Below, piece by piece: positions 1-8,558 of a DNA stretch of 35,429 nucleotides. The notes beneath the pieces are model-generated. The model was not told where the DNA came from and made no database searches. It saw only the letters and a program-made list of their open reading frames with translations. Source of the stretch: Chara braunii (Eukaryota; Streptophyta; Charophyceae; Charales; Characeae); assembly GCA_003427395.1 (NCBI GenBank), contig BFEA01000007.1:4314447-4349875 (forward strand). Direction: 5' to 3'. Each line of letters begins with the position of its first letter. Within the stretch, counting starts at the first letter, position 1. The position numbers and the translations under genes are program-made.

Positions 1-56
1 CTGGGACCTCCTTGCACGGGCTGGCCACCCGGGACCCGGGCGGGCCGGCTGGTAGC
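1..56. repeat. GC-rich dispersed repeat module, copy 1
   Basis: This short GC-rich segment starts CTGGGACCT and ends GGCTGGTAGCCTAGG. The same start, middle (TTGCACGG, GGGCC) and end recur at 5928-6008 and, more diverged, at 6036-6113. It is cut by the window start, so its left edge is unknown. The flanking DNA is T-rich. It is probably a fragment of a repetitive element; no coding potential is seen. Confidence 0.6.
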
Positions 57-430
57 CTAGGTTTCTACCCCATTTTTGATAGGCCGAGGTTTTTTCCATG
101 CCTCGATGCTATCTCAGCCTTGGATCTGGCTGAGACACAAGGCCAACAATATTTCGTGTCACCCCCAAGTAGTCCTTGCTTCTAATTTGAGCCTCTAAGC
201 TCACTTTTTCAATTTTTGGTGTGGGCCAAATGCACAATTTTGTCCTTTTCTCTCTTTTGTGTTTTTCCATTTTGGGCTGCCAACTCATTCCGGAGTTATC
301 CGTTTGGGTAGGCCTCATAAAAAACGGCCATATTCCCTCCATGGATCTAAATCTCAGATCAATGGCCCAAAAGAAAATCGGTCATTTTTCCTTTGCATTT
401 TTTTTTAATTTTTCCTTTTTTAATTCAGAT
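57..430. other. T-rich non-coding stretch
   Basis: No gene is supported here. Short ORFs exist in both directions but have the low-complexity composition expected from T-rich DNA and no recognisable domain. The stretch leads into the hairpin-rich region that starts at 431. Confidence 0.5.
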
Positions 431-469
431 ATTGTAGAGATAATGCCCCAAGGGGCATATCTCTGCAAT
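431..469. repeat. Near-perfect hairpin, ~18-bp stem, 2-nt loop
   Basis: The left arm at 431-449 (ATTGTAGAGATAATGCCCC) pairs with 452-469 around an AA loop. The stem has one single-base bulge and one T-G wobble-type pair. This is the longest of several tight inverted repeats in the first 2 kb. Confidence 0.8.
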
Positions 470-665
470 CCAGATTGCCCTCCTTGAATCTTGGAGGGAT
501 GAGGTCACAGTAGGGACCTGCCAGTCCCTACTGTGCGAGTCCCAACTGGTCGGCACATTCTCCTCCACCCTTTTCTCCCTCCATTTTCTCCCCTTTTTCT
601 TTTCTTTTCTTTTCTTTTATTTCTGATGTGACAAGTGTCAAGTGGCTGTTGAGTCTTTTTCTAGA

Positions 666-685
666 CCATGGATCTTCATCCATGG
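666..685. repeat. Perfect 8-bp hairpin with CTTC loop
   Basis: CCATGGAT at 666-673 and ATCCATGG at 678-685 are perfect reverse complements around a CTTC loop. Confidence 0.8.
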
Positions 686-832
686 CGAGATTCAGACTCG
701 GCAGTTGGTCGTTATATCTCGGATTACAATTATGAAGGCCCCACATTCAAGGGGGTTCCATTTTGCTTGCGTTAGTTTCAATTTTGACCCCGTTTTGCTC
801 CGATTTTTTTTTGACAACCTTTTTTTCGTGAT

Positions 833-848
833 GAGCCCCTTGGGGCTC
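833..848. repeat. Perfect 7-bp hairpin with TT loop
   Basis: GAGCCCC at 833-839 pairs perfectly with GGGGCTC at 842-848, leaving only TT between the arms. Confidence 0.75.
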
Positions 849-951
849 TATTTTCTCATGCCTAGCTAGTCTGAGATACCCCGGACTGCTGGGCAACCCT
901 CTCACCATCATTATGTTGCTTTCTTTTCTCTCATGGATCTCCCACTTGATC

Positions 952-973
952 CCACTAGTGCCCGCACTAGTGG
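952..973. repeat. Perfect 9-bp hairpin
   Basis: CCACTAGTG at 952-960 and CACTAGTGG at 965-973 flank a CCCG loop. The right arm begins the conserved CACTAGTGGTGC landmark of the 1.27-kb duplication. Confidence 0.8.
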
Positions 974-1180
974 TGCTAATATTTTTCACCGTCTAGATTT
1001 TGATCTTGACGGTGTCACTTGCTTCGTGTGACCATTCCTAATGTTGGCTCATGGTTCCCTCGGGACATCTCAAGTCCCCGCCACTTTCCCCCGTACTAAT
1101 TCCAATTTTTTATCCCGTCGGTAGTCCCACAGTCGCATGTCCCATTTTTCGACTATTTTTATTTGGGCCTATTTAATCCC

Positions 1181-1200
1181 CGACATCGTTTCGGATGTCG
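1181..1200. repeat. Perfect 7-bp hairpin
   Basis: CGACATC at 1181-1187 is the reverse complement of GATGTCG at 1194-1200, with a 6-nt loop. Confidence 0.75.
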
Positions 1201-1406
1201 TCCCATTTTTATTTTGGAACCTACGTGCCCTTGTAAGTTCCAGCAGCCCCTCCTCAAGTGCCCCATGCGTGTCGATTATTCTTGGCCGCGAGATCTCATC
1301 TTACGATTGTCGTTTACCGTCTTTATTTGCCTCGTGCCGAAATCACTCTTTTCTAGCCCTTTGGGTTTGTCATGGCTCATTTTTTCCTTGGCCTGGGCAT
1401 CCTTAT

Positions 1407-1430
1407 GCAGTCCGTTATTTTTCGGACTGC
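1407..1430. repeat. GCAGTCCG hairpin, copy 1
   Basis: GCAGTCCG (1407-1414) and CGGACTGC (1423-1430) form a perfect 8-bp stem with an 8-nt T-rich loop (TTATTTTT). Related hairpins lie at 1573-1607 and 1971-1994. Confidence 0.8.
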
Positions 1431-1572
1431 AACTGTGGCCATTTTCCTAGTCCCATAGCCCCATAACTTGCCCCAAACTGCCCAAAACTGAAGGAAAAAG
1501 AAACGGCAAACTTTCAAGTGCATCCGGGCTTAATATTAGCTTCGAATGCACCTAAAACATGTGTTTCTCTTT

Positions 1573-1607
1573 CCCCATGCAATCCGTTGTATCTCGGTTG
1601 CATGGGG
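1573..1607. repeat. Extended GCAATCCG hairpin, 13-bp stem with one bulge
   Basis: CCCCATGCAATCCG (1573-1586) pairs with CGGTTGCATGGGG (1595-1607) around the loop TTGTATCT, with one bulged T. Its core resembles the GCAGTCCG hairpins at 1407 and 1971, but one G-C pair is replaced by A-T on both arms, so pairing is kept. Confidence 0.8.
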
Positions 1608-1609
1608 CC

Positions 1610-1652
1610 TTGATTTTTCTTGATTTTCTCTGCAAAATCAAGAAAAAATCAA
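1610..1652. repeat. 18-bp AT-rich hairpin
   Basis: The left arm at 1610-1627 and right arm at 1634-1652 are reverse complements except for one extra A on the right. The loop is CTCTGC. It follows the preceding hairpin by only two bases. Confidence 0.85.
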
Positions 1653-1775
1653 TGCCCTTTGCAACCGCCATATTCCAAAATGTATCTGGTCACGGATGCA
1701 TCTCCCCAAGTGTTTTTTCTTTGTTTTTTTTTTTCTCCTTTCTTTTCTTTTATTTTTCCTCCTTTCTTGGACAGT

Positions 1776-2375
1776 AGGGTCCTGCCAGTCCCTACATGTG
1801 GTAGTCCCTACTGACGGCCAACTCACTCACTCCCTCTCACTCTTTTTGTTTTATTGTCCCCCTTTTTTTTTTTTTTTTTTTTTTTTTCCTATCATGCCAA
1901 GTGTCAAGTGAGCGTTAAGGCCCTTTTCTAGGCCCTTCCTCTTGGTTTTGGCCCTCTCTATGCCCATGGTGCAGTCCGTTATATCTCGGACTGCAGTAAT
2001 TAATGGTTTCCTCACGTCTATGGGAGTTTCCTTTTACCTTTATTTCTCTCACACACAGTAGCCCCTTCTACGTTGATTTTCTCCCGGAGGCCTATTTCTC
2101 ACATGGAGTGTCTTTTGACTCCATTTTCTTGAGGGAGGCTGATCCTTGATTTTTCGGATTGCTCCCATGCATCCCTTTTCACGTTTTTTTACTTTTTCTT
2201 TTCCTGTAGCCTTCCCGTTTGGTATTAATAGTGTTTGCACTAGTGGTGCTAATATTTTTGGCCTTTAAGATCTCGATCTTGACGGTGCATCTTGTTTTAA
2301 TTGTTTTCTCCTCATGTCTCTCCGCCGTTTCTCTTGAGACCTTCTCATGTCCCTGCCACTTGTCCCGTCGGTGGT
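1776..2375. repeat. Unit 2 of the ~1.27-kb-period direct duplication
   Basis: This is the second diverged copy of 510-1105 (see that entry for landmarks). It contains a long poly-T run at about 1865-1887 and ends where the 26-bp tandem array begins, at the shared motif CATGTCCCTGCCACTT. Confidence 0.65.
1971..1994. repeat. GCAGTCCG hairpin, copy 2
   Basis: GCAGTCCG (1971-1978) and CGGACTGC (1987-1994) form a perfect 8-bp stem around TTATATCT. The stem is identical to 1407-1430 and only the loop differs. Confidence 0.8.
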
Positions 2376-2497
2376 TCCCGACACTTTGTCCCGTCGGTGG
2401 TCCCCGACACTTTGGCCCGTCGATGGTCCTCGACACTTTGTCCCGCCGATGGTCCTCGACACTTTGTCCCGCCGATGGTCCCCAACACTTTGTCCCG
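2361..2497. repeat. 26-bp tandem array, 5 full units
   Basis: Units start at 2361, 2387, 2413, 2439 and 2465, and a partial one starts at 2491, each beginning TGTCCCG or TGGCCCG. Units 1-3 can fold internally: GTCGG/CCGAC in units 1 and 2, GTCGA/TCGAC in unit 3. Units 4 and 5 have mismatched stems. A long plus-strand ORF crosses this array, but its composition follows the repeats and no domain is recognisable, so I do not call a gene. Confidence 0.9.
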
Positions 2498-2749
2498 AAT
2501 ACCATTATTTTTACTTAGTCTCACGTGGTCCCTGGTGCCCTTCTTCAAGGTGTTCCGTGTTCTTTTGGCGCCTACCGCCCTATGGTGGCCCCTTTCCCTT
2601 GTCTTTTCTCGGGCCTTGCGCGGGGCCTCCAATCCGTGGTTTCCGTTAATCGTCGTAGGCGTATTTTCTAGTGTCTTGCGGTCACCAAGGCCGTCCACCT
2701 CTCGGTTTTCCTATTCTCTTGTCATCCGTCGTCCCGCGCTTGCTAAGTT

Positions 2750-3640
2750 AATGGTCCCTCGGGTCCTTGTCGTGCCGAGTTCAGATGGCCCTCCTGACCC
2801 CATACTATGCCCCTATGTGCCCGTGTCCCGTCCCTTGCTTGCTGTTGCCGGTTCTTTCTCCCTGCGGTACTCAGCCCAGGGCATCACTCCTCCCGGTGGT
2901 CCCATCCTAGTCCTTCGTTTTTTCTCCCTCTCTTGTCTGCTTACTCCAAATTTCTCTGTCATGCACAACCTAGCTATATATCGGCTCACAAGTGTCGGTC
3001 CCGACAACGGCCTCAGTCTTCGAACTTGGGCGGTTTGCTGCATCTGCACAGGACCCCGGGCTAGGTACGTCGACAGTACTGCTTTTGCATACGGCTGTGG
3101 CCACTTCAAGATGTATCGGCCCTACTTTGTGTGTATATGCCCAGGCGCAACTGCCAAGTCCTGGGCCAACTCGGACGGGACCACCGGGAGGAGTGATGCC
3201 CCTCGGGTCCTTGTCATGCCGAGTTCAGGTGGTCCTCCTGGCCCCATCCTATGCCCCTATGTGCCCGTGTCCCGTCCCTTGCTTGCTGTTGCCGGTTCTT
3301 TCTCCCTGCAACACTGCGCCCAAGGCATCGCTCCTCCCGGTGGTCCTGTCCTAGTCCTTTGTCTTTTTTCCCTCTCTTGTTTCCTTACTCCAGATTTCTC
3401 TGTCTTGCACAACCTAGCTATATATCGGCTCTCAAGTGCTGGGTCGTTGTTCGGGATCCACAGGTCCCGACAACGGCCTCAGTCTCTGGACTTGGGCCGT
3501 TTGCTGCATCTGCACAGCACCCCGGGGTAGGTACGTCGGCAGTACTGCTTTTGCATACAGCTGTGGCCAATTCAAGATGTATCGGCCCTGCTTTGTGTGT
3601 ATATGCCCAGGCACAACTGCCAAGTCTTGGGCCAGTTGTA
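2750..3640. repeat. Tandem duplication of ~0.45 kb covering part of a family-2 LTR
   Basis: 2750-3170 and about 3195-3640 are direct copies with many identical runs, for example the stretch around GCCCCTATGTGCCCGTGTCC and the TAGCTATATATCGGCTC block. The offset is 444 bases at the left and 466 at the right, because the second copy carries about 22 extra bases near 3440-3465. The right half of each copy (from CGACAACGGCCTCAG on) matches the reverse complement of the family-2 LTR at 31466-32516. Confidence 0.85.
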
Positions 3641-3838
3641 CGAGGCAGCTTAGTGAGGCTCAGACGTCCACTCAACAAACTGGCGGGCTGTAAGAGCCTG
3701 AATACCCGCATATGAAAAACTGTCGAATTTTGGCCTCTGATGAATATTCAGGCCCGCCTTCACTTAGGGCGGGCACTCGGCTTGCTGGGGGGCTCTGCTC
3801 AGAACATGTGTATGTCTGATAGGGGCCCCGTGATGGCT
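3467..3838 (-). mobile_element. Family-2 LTR fragment (LTR-start part), minus orientation
   Basis: Read on the minus strand, this matches the first ~350 bases of the plus-strand LTR at 31466-32516. Shared features include the GCCCGCC hairpin, ACTCGGCTTGCTGGGGGGCT and the TACGTCG...AGTACTGCTTTTGCATA block. The remainder of the LTR is missing or replaced by the duplicated 2750-3170 segment. No PBS or coding sequence is attached, so this is a rearranged LTR remnant. Confidence 0.7.
3752..3774. repeat. Family-2 LTR hairpin (GCCCGCC...GGCGGGC)
   Basis: A 7-bp GC stem encloses a 9-nt loop. The same hairpin occurs in all family-2 copies here: about 5825-5844, 30781-30803, 30949-30970 and, in opposite orientation, 31545-31567. 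Confidence 0.8.
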
Positions 3839-3839
3839 C

Positions 3840-4200
3840 CTTCCTCGCAATAATAAGAAAATTTTTAAAAATGAAAAGAGAATTAAAATTAAGGAGTGGC
3901 GATGTTTCATTTTTATTTGGAATATCCAAATGCCTGAAACTTTACAGATCTGTATTTCACATAATATAAAGCTCACAAAAACAGTTAAAAAAAATAATGT
4001 AATATTTGAGGCACCAAAATAAAATCAAAACAGAAAGAGAAAAATGAAAAAAAAAAAACCCTGAGTGGTCTCGCACGTTTTTACACCGCCATCTTTGGCA
4101 AATTTTCATTTTTGTTTGGCTTGGCAAAATGCCTTGAAAAGTTATATCCATGTAGCACATGTCATACAGAACTCACAAAAAAAAAATAAAACAAAAAACA
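3840..4200. repeat. A-rich segment with two diverged ~90-bp direct copies
   Basis: About 3899-3990 and 4090-4185 share the order TTTCATTTTT(A/G)TTTGG, AAATGCC, CTCACAAAAA, consistent with an old local duplication. The segment is strongly A-rich on the plus strand and no coding region is supported. Confidence 0.5.
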
Positions 4201-4236
4201 ATAATTTTTAGGCCCCGAAATAATTTTTGGCGGGGG

Positions 4237-4296
4237 CCGAACCCCTTCGGGTTCGGACCCCGAATGGGACCCCGAATGCCCGTACATTCGGGGGTC
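4237..4296. repeat. Pair of adjacent GC hairpins
   Basis: CCGAACCC (4237-4244) and GGGTTCGG (4249-4256) form a perfect 8-bp stem with a CTTC loop. Twelve bases later GACCCCGAATG (4268-4278) pairs with 4285-4296 with one extra G and a 6-nt loop. Confidence 0.8.
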
Positions 4297-4334
4297 AGCC
4301 CAGGCGGCCCGGAACGCTCGGCCTTGTAACTATG

Positions 4335-4335
<1 letters not shown>

Positions 4336-4367
<32 letters not shown>
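4336..4367. repeat. (AC)n microsatellite
   Basis: This is an uninterrupted AC dinucleotide run of about 16 units, followed by a degenerate CACACAGACACACATGCATAC tail region. Confidence 0.95.
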
Positions 4368-4589
4368 GCATGCCACACAGACACACATGCATACAGGAAG
4401 ATAGCAATGGAAGGCAGGAGCGAGCGGACAGAGGATGCACAAGGCCTGAGCAACCTCCAGAGAGGATCTAATTGTGCGGTGGAATCTATTTTTTACTTCT
4501 TAGTTTTTTTACTTTTTTTTTTTTTGTTTCTCCTCCCTCGTGCTTGTTTACCTTTGTTTACTTTTTTGCATTTTTGCTTTTATTTCCAA

Positions 4590-4960
4590 GGATACAAGAG
4601 TGGCCCGGGGCCACTTGCCAAGCTAGGCCAAAAAGAAATGCAAAAATTAAAAAAGAAAAAATATTTTTTAAACTTTATTTTCTATTTTAAATTTGGCAAA
4701 GAATTTCGATGTGACCCTGGGGCAAAATTTGTTCAGTTTGTTTTTCTGCATAACGTAGTTTTTTTTCGGATTTTTTCTAGGCTACCAGAGTCGCCCGAGT
4801 CCATTTGCTCAGCCGGGTCAAAAAAAATAAAAAATAAAAAATATGTTTTAATTTATATTTTTATTTTAAATTTGGTAAAGAATCTTGATATGACCCTGAG
4901 GCAAAAGTTATTTAGTTTATTTTTCTGCATAACATAGTTCTTTTTCGGATTTTTTGGATT
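4590..4960. repeat. Two-unit tandem repeat of ~180 bp
   Basis: Units about 4598-4775 and 4788-4955 share AAATTTGG(C/T)AAAGAAT, TGACCCTG(G/A)GGCAAAA and TTTTTCTGCATAAC(G/A)TAGTT. The offset is 179-190 bases. The segment directly abuts the family-2 LTR copy that starts at about 4963. Confidence 0.75.
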
Positions 4961-4962
4961 TT

Positions 4963-5885
4963 TCAAGGAAAATGAGCAATAGCGAATTCCAGAAAACCAA
5001 GCAGCATCATACACATGAAACCAGATAGTTGTGACCTCGAACCAAAAGCAGAATTGCAACTCGAGTTCCACCAAATAAGAGCACAGCAAAAGCTTACATG
5101 TGGCAATGTTGGAATAGTCTCATGATCATCAACAAAGAACCAATGACGACATCCTCTCTGGCGCTCTGTGCCCAGACTACAAATGGCAGATCCTATCTAG
5201 CCTCTCTACAATGCCGCTGGTGACGTCAACAGCTTCCTGAAGTACGAGCAGATCTCGGCCAATGCCGTTCGCCTCAAGCACCAGGTATTTCTCTCGCATC
5301 ACTCACAACCTCGATCACCCACTCACAGATGCCACATGCACCCAAGGACCACCATGCGCCCCATCCAGCGTAATGCAGGGCAGGTCGGCTATGGCTGCCT
5401 GCTCTTCCTGCGTGCCCGTGAGCGCGGGGGCGCTGGCCAGCGATTAGCGCAGCAGCGCTTGCGCAGCATGTAGCCAGTGCCCGAATGCCAAATGCGGGGG
5501 CAGGCACTTTCCTAAATGGAAGTGGCCTGCCTGCTGCGTGCGGCCTGGCTGCACTCGACCTCGGCCCAGAAGCTTCCGGTAGGCCCCGGGAGGCTGAGCT
5601 CCAGTCCAAAAGAATCAGGCCCAGGGCCTATGGCGGTTACCCGTGTCCAACTGCCCGCAGCCTGTGTAGGGTCCATGTTGCATATCTCACCCAGGGCCTG
5701 CCTCAAATGCATTTGATTAAGGCAGCCAGGGCCTGGGCGCTCTCAACCAACTGGCGCTGCGCAACTGCCTGAATTTTCCCCAGTTGCGTGGTAGCCCAAA
5801 ATAGGCCTCTTGTTCTTGGTCGGGCCTGCCTTCACTTAGGGCAGCCGACCTTGCTGGAAACAGGGCCCGTTAGGGCTCGTTGAGG
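4963..5885 (-). mobile_element. Family-2 LTR, minus orientation, probably solo
   Basis: Read on the minus strand this runs from a GGGCTCG/GGGCCC start near 5885 to a CCTTGA end near 4963. It matches the LTRs at 29852-30872 (minus) and 31466-32516 (plus) at several points: CAAATAAGAGCA, the GACGTCA/CAGGTA block, GGCTATGGCTGCC and the GCCTTCACTTAGGGC hairpin. No PBS lies beyond its 3' end on the left and no coding sequence is attached. It is older than the 29852 copy, judging by more differences. Confidence 0.65.
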
Positions 5886-5898
5886 CCTTGAGCCTCGC

Positions 5899-5923
5899 TT
5901 TTTTTTTTTTTTTTTTTTTTTTT
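5899..5923. repeat. Poly-T run (25 nt)
   Basis: An uninterrupted run of 25 T separates the family-2 LTR from the GC-rich module at 5928. On the minus strand it would be a poly(A) tract immediately upstream of the LTR start. Confidence 0.9.
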
Positions 5924-5927
5924 GTGG

Positions 5928-6113
5928 CTGGGACCTTCCCCTGTCCTTTGCACGGCCGGGCCGCCTGGGAAAGTAGTGTGACCTGGGCGGACCGGCTGGT
6001 AGCCTAGGATTTTTTTGATTTTTTTTTTCTTTTTGCTAGACCTTCCCTGTACCTTGCACGGTCGGGCCGTTCGGGAAAATAGGGTGACCTGAGCGGCCTG
6101 GCTGGTAGCCTAA
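5928..6113. repeat. GC-rich dispersed module, copies 2 and 3 in tandem
   Basis: 5928-6008 and 6036-6113 are two direct copies of the module seen at the window start. Each contains CCTTCCCTGT-like, TTGCACGG, CGGGCCG, GTGACCTG and GGCTGGTAGCCTA blocks, separated by a T-rich spacer of about 27 bases. Confidence 0.75.
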
Positions 6114-6344
6114 TATGTTTCGATATTTGGCGTTCGTTTGCTTACTTTTTGAGAAAAAGAGGGAAGGAACCCCCCTCCCCGCAGGCAACTTGATCGGCGT
6201 ACGTAGGAAGTAACTCGCTCCTTTGCGCGGTCACAAGAGCCAAAGGTGCGAAATAAGGATAGCTCCGCTCATGGCTGAGGCCTGGCGCTATTTGCACTCT
6301 TGCAAATTCTTTCGTTCATGTGGTTCATTTCAGTTTTTTCCTAG

Positions 6345-6520
6345 GGTGTTTTTTCGGGCGCCCGGGCACCCAACTTGTGCCCGGATACACGCCTGGGTGC
6401 CTGGCCGGGCATGACCCTTGGGCAGGGTTCCGGGCAGCCCCAACGCAAAAAAAAAAAATAAAAAAAATCAAAGAATTCCAGAAAAAAAATATGTTGTCTA
6501 GAACTTTTGGCTGAGGGTCA
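6345..6520. repeat. GCCCGG/A-run module, copy 1
   Basis: GC-rich palindromic sequence (GGGCACCCAACTTGTGCCCG, then GGCCGGGCATGAC) is followed by a poly-A/AAT run, AATTCC.G.AAAAA, TATGTTGT.TAGAA and CTTTTGGCTGAG. The same order of parts is at 29676-29851. Shorter GC-only relatives lie at 17176-17260 and 31225-31285. It abuts the plus-strand Ty3/gypsy LTR here and a family-2 LTR at the other site. Confidence 0.75.
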
Positions 6521-6595
6521 CATCATTAGTAGACCGTTAGCGCTGGCGCTAGCGCCTTTGGATTTTTTTCATTGGAGCGAGCGCCTGGGCTGTGG

Positions 6596-7677
6596 GGCTC
6601 ACTGCGATATATGACTGTGAGGAAATTTGTGAGGGACATATCTGCAAATTCAGGAAATTATAGGCCCGCACTAACCCGAATTCCCTACAGCTACCCTAAC
6701 TGCGAATAGCAGGCCCGGGCTACCCCTAGGACAGACAGGCCCTAAAGCCTACGCTGCTAGACGGTCCTATAGCCTATAGCCGGCTAGGGAGAGGCCCTAG
6801 AGGCCGAAATTGAAACGGTACCGGTCGGTCCAGTCAGTCCGGTCTAGGTTGAGTCTAGAGTAGGGTAGAGCTATTAATAGATTGTAGTAATCTGTTCGGG
6901 GCTTTTGGCAGTTCAGTCATTCGGCGCTGGAGTTGTTACTGGAGTTGTTTCGCATCGGAGCACGCGAGAGACGTCGACCATAGCCTGGTCATTGGAGAGG
7001 CAGCCATAGCTGGGTACTCCTCTATCCTCCTGCAGTACGTTGGGACTGTCAGGAGGCAGGGGCTATTTGGGGGAGGTCTGCTGAAAGCCTCAAAATGGTG
7101 GGCTGTAGCCATAGCTGCAGCAAGTGTTCTCAGAGGTCGTCTTCTTCATCAGAAAGGGTGGTGCAGCTGCTGATCTTCATCAGGAAGATCATATGGGTCT
7201 CCATCTTCATAAGACACTGTGGCACTGGCCTTCTTCTTCGTCTGTTGGGTGGCGCAGGTCCTCATGAGGCCCTAGTTGTATGACGATTGTGGTTTCAGGG
7301 TCCTGGGGAGAGTAGCGAGGCTACTCAGTAGACGTAGAAGAAGCACTGCTTCTCCTGAACAGCGCTATATTGTTCTAGGACAATTTCTGAAGCGACGAGA
7401 GTCCTATATTGTGTATTTTGCTATTTCAGTGTTCATTGAATCTCTGGATGTGATCTACTAAGTGAATCTCTTGTGATTGGTTGTGAGGAGACTCTGGGGA
7501 TAATCGCAGTGCCAGTGTGATGATCATGTTGCATGGACAAGTCTCCTGCTGCGCATGTTTTTCCTGTGTGATGTGATGATTCCTCTTCCTCTCCCCTTTC
7601 TTTTGTGTGTGTATGGGCATGCATGGGAGACTCTGTGTGTGGGTGTTGACGAAATTGACAACAAGCAACCAAGTTCA
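6596..7677 (+). repeat. 5' LTR of the plus element (left end missing or replaced)
   Basis: From ACTGCGATAT on, this matches the 3' LTR (homology from about 15757) and ends CA at 7677, seven bases before the PBS. The first ~90 bases of the 3' LTR (15666-15756, starting TGCAATGAC) have no match upstream of 6596. Instead about 76 bases of unrelated sequence with a perfect GGCGCTAGCGCC palindrome (6545-6556) precede it. Confidence 0.85.
6871..6881 (+). promoter_or_regulatory. TATA-like site in the 5' LTR (tentative)
   Basis: CTATTAATAG lies mid-LTR and is identical in the 3' LTR at 16031-16040. The minus element has a different AT motif at the equivalent place (TAGTATAGATAGG on the minus strand, near 19401-19414 and 26255-26268). 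Position and AT content fit an LTR core promoter, but this is inference from position only. Confidence 0.3.
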
Positions 7678-7684
7678 TAACAAT

Positions 7685-7696
7685 TGGTATCGAAGC
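7685..7696 (+). other. Primer binding site (initiator-Met tRNA type)
   Basis: TGGTATCGAAGC lies seven bases after the LTR end. Plant Ty3/gypsy elements commonly use TGGTATCAGAGC, complementary to the initiator-Met tRNA 3' end. The first seven bases match and the rest has drifted. The minus element has TGGTATTAGAAC with the same 7-nt spacing. Confidence 0.8.
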
Positions 7697-8553
7697 GATT
7701 GGATCTGAGCAGTGATACTGAGATGAGTGGGAGTAGCCATCATCATCTGGAAGATCTCTGAAGGCGAATTTCTTGGTGAATTGTCATTTTCAGGGTGGTG
7801 ACAGTAGGGTGGTGGCGAGTAGGTGTAGGTGGTGAATACACTGAGTGGGATGGTGTTTGGCCCTCCACAGATCTGGAAGACCATGGAAGACTAAAAATAG
7901 CCTGCCGATTCAATCTCTTCAAGCGATTGAGGGTTTGGATTACTTATGAGGGTGCGGCGAGAAGAATTGGCAGAGATAGGCCAATTGCCCTCCAGCGCTG
8001 AGCAGGGTCTGACAACGCAACATTGGGATGCCACTTTTGGCAAACCCTAGAGGACCAAATTCGGTGCATCTGGCAAGTGGAGGTGAAGCGCCACTGTGGG
8101 AAGAGCAAGGTAACCAAGTTTGAGTAGATTTTGTACGTGGGAACACCAGAGACTGTCAGTTGAAGAAAGTGGCGAGTACAGGATGAGAGATGTCAGCCAT
8201 AGCTGGTTCTCCATCTTCCTCTGCAGACATGCAGTGAAGTAAGTGTGTTCCATCATCTACTCAATGGGGCGATTTTGTGGCTATTTTTAGAAAGTCGAAA
8301 TATAGGTTGTCTATCAGTTTACTGTTGAATCTAGGCAATTCTATTGCCTGACAGCCATCGTTAGTTTCTCCTACCTATCTTCTTCTGCATCTACTAACTC
8401 AGCTTTACCTTTTCTCTGACTCAAACTTCATCTGTGACTGCTGTACAATATTGTGATTTATTTCATCAAGTGATGGGTTTAATTCTGTGCCAAATTGTCA
8501 GTGGAAATCAAAATCCGATCTTTGGACTTCCATATCTGGAGGTAGGGTAGACT
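7697..8553 (+). other. Retrotransposon leader, first part
   Basis: This untranslated stretch lies between the PBS and the nested insertion. It aligns in order with the leader of the minus element (25266 down to about 24400): CATCATCATCTGG, GTACGTGGGAACA, GTCAGCCATAGC, AAGTAAGTGTGTTCCAT and TGTGACTGCT. Short ORFs are not conserved between the two copies, so it is non-coding. Confidence 0.7.
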
Positions 8554-8558
8554 AGGGT

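Larger units (their letters stand above)
510..1105. repeat. Unit 1 of a ~1.27-kb-period direct duplication
   Basis: This segment is a diverged direct copy of 1776-2375. Shared landmarks occur in the same order at nearly constant offset: CCTGCCAGTCCCTAC (519/1784), AAGTGTCAAGTG (about 1270 apart), GTTATATCTCGGA (711/1978), CACTAGTGGTGCTAATATTT (965/2237) and GATCTTGACGGTG. Sequence between landmarks is poorly conserved, so the duplication is old. No coding potential is supported. Confidence 0.65.

Noticed and set aside
2301-3530. Long plus-strand ORF (409 codons) across the 26-bp array and the 0.45-kb duplication
   Set aside because: Its length follows from tandem repeats whose periods keep frames open. 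Other frames and the reverse strand are also open, composition is Pro/Ser/Leu-rich and no domain is seen.
4227-4937. 236-codon plus-strand ORF over the (AC)n run
   Set aside because: It reads through a microsatellite and two AT-rich tandem units, giving His-Thr runs and Phe/Lys-rich low complexity.
5274-5772. Ala/Gly/Arg-rich ORFs on both strands in the 4963-5885 LTR
   Set aside because: They are GC-rich LTR sequence open in several frames. They are not conserved in the other family-2 LTRs and carry no domain.
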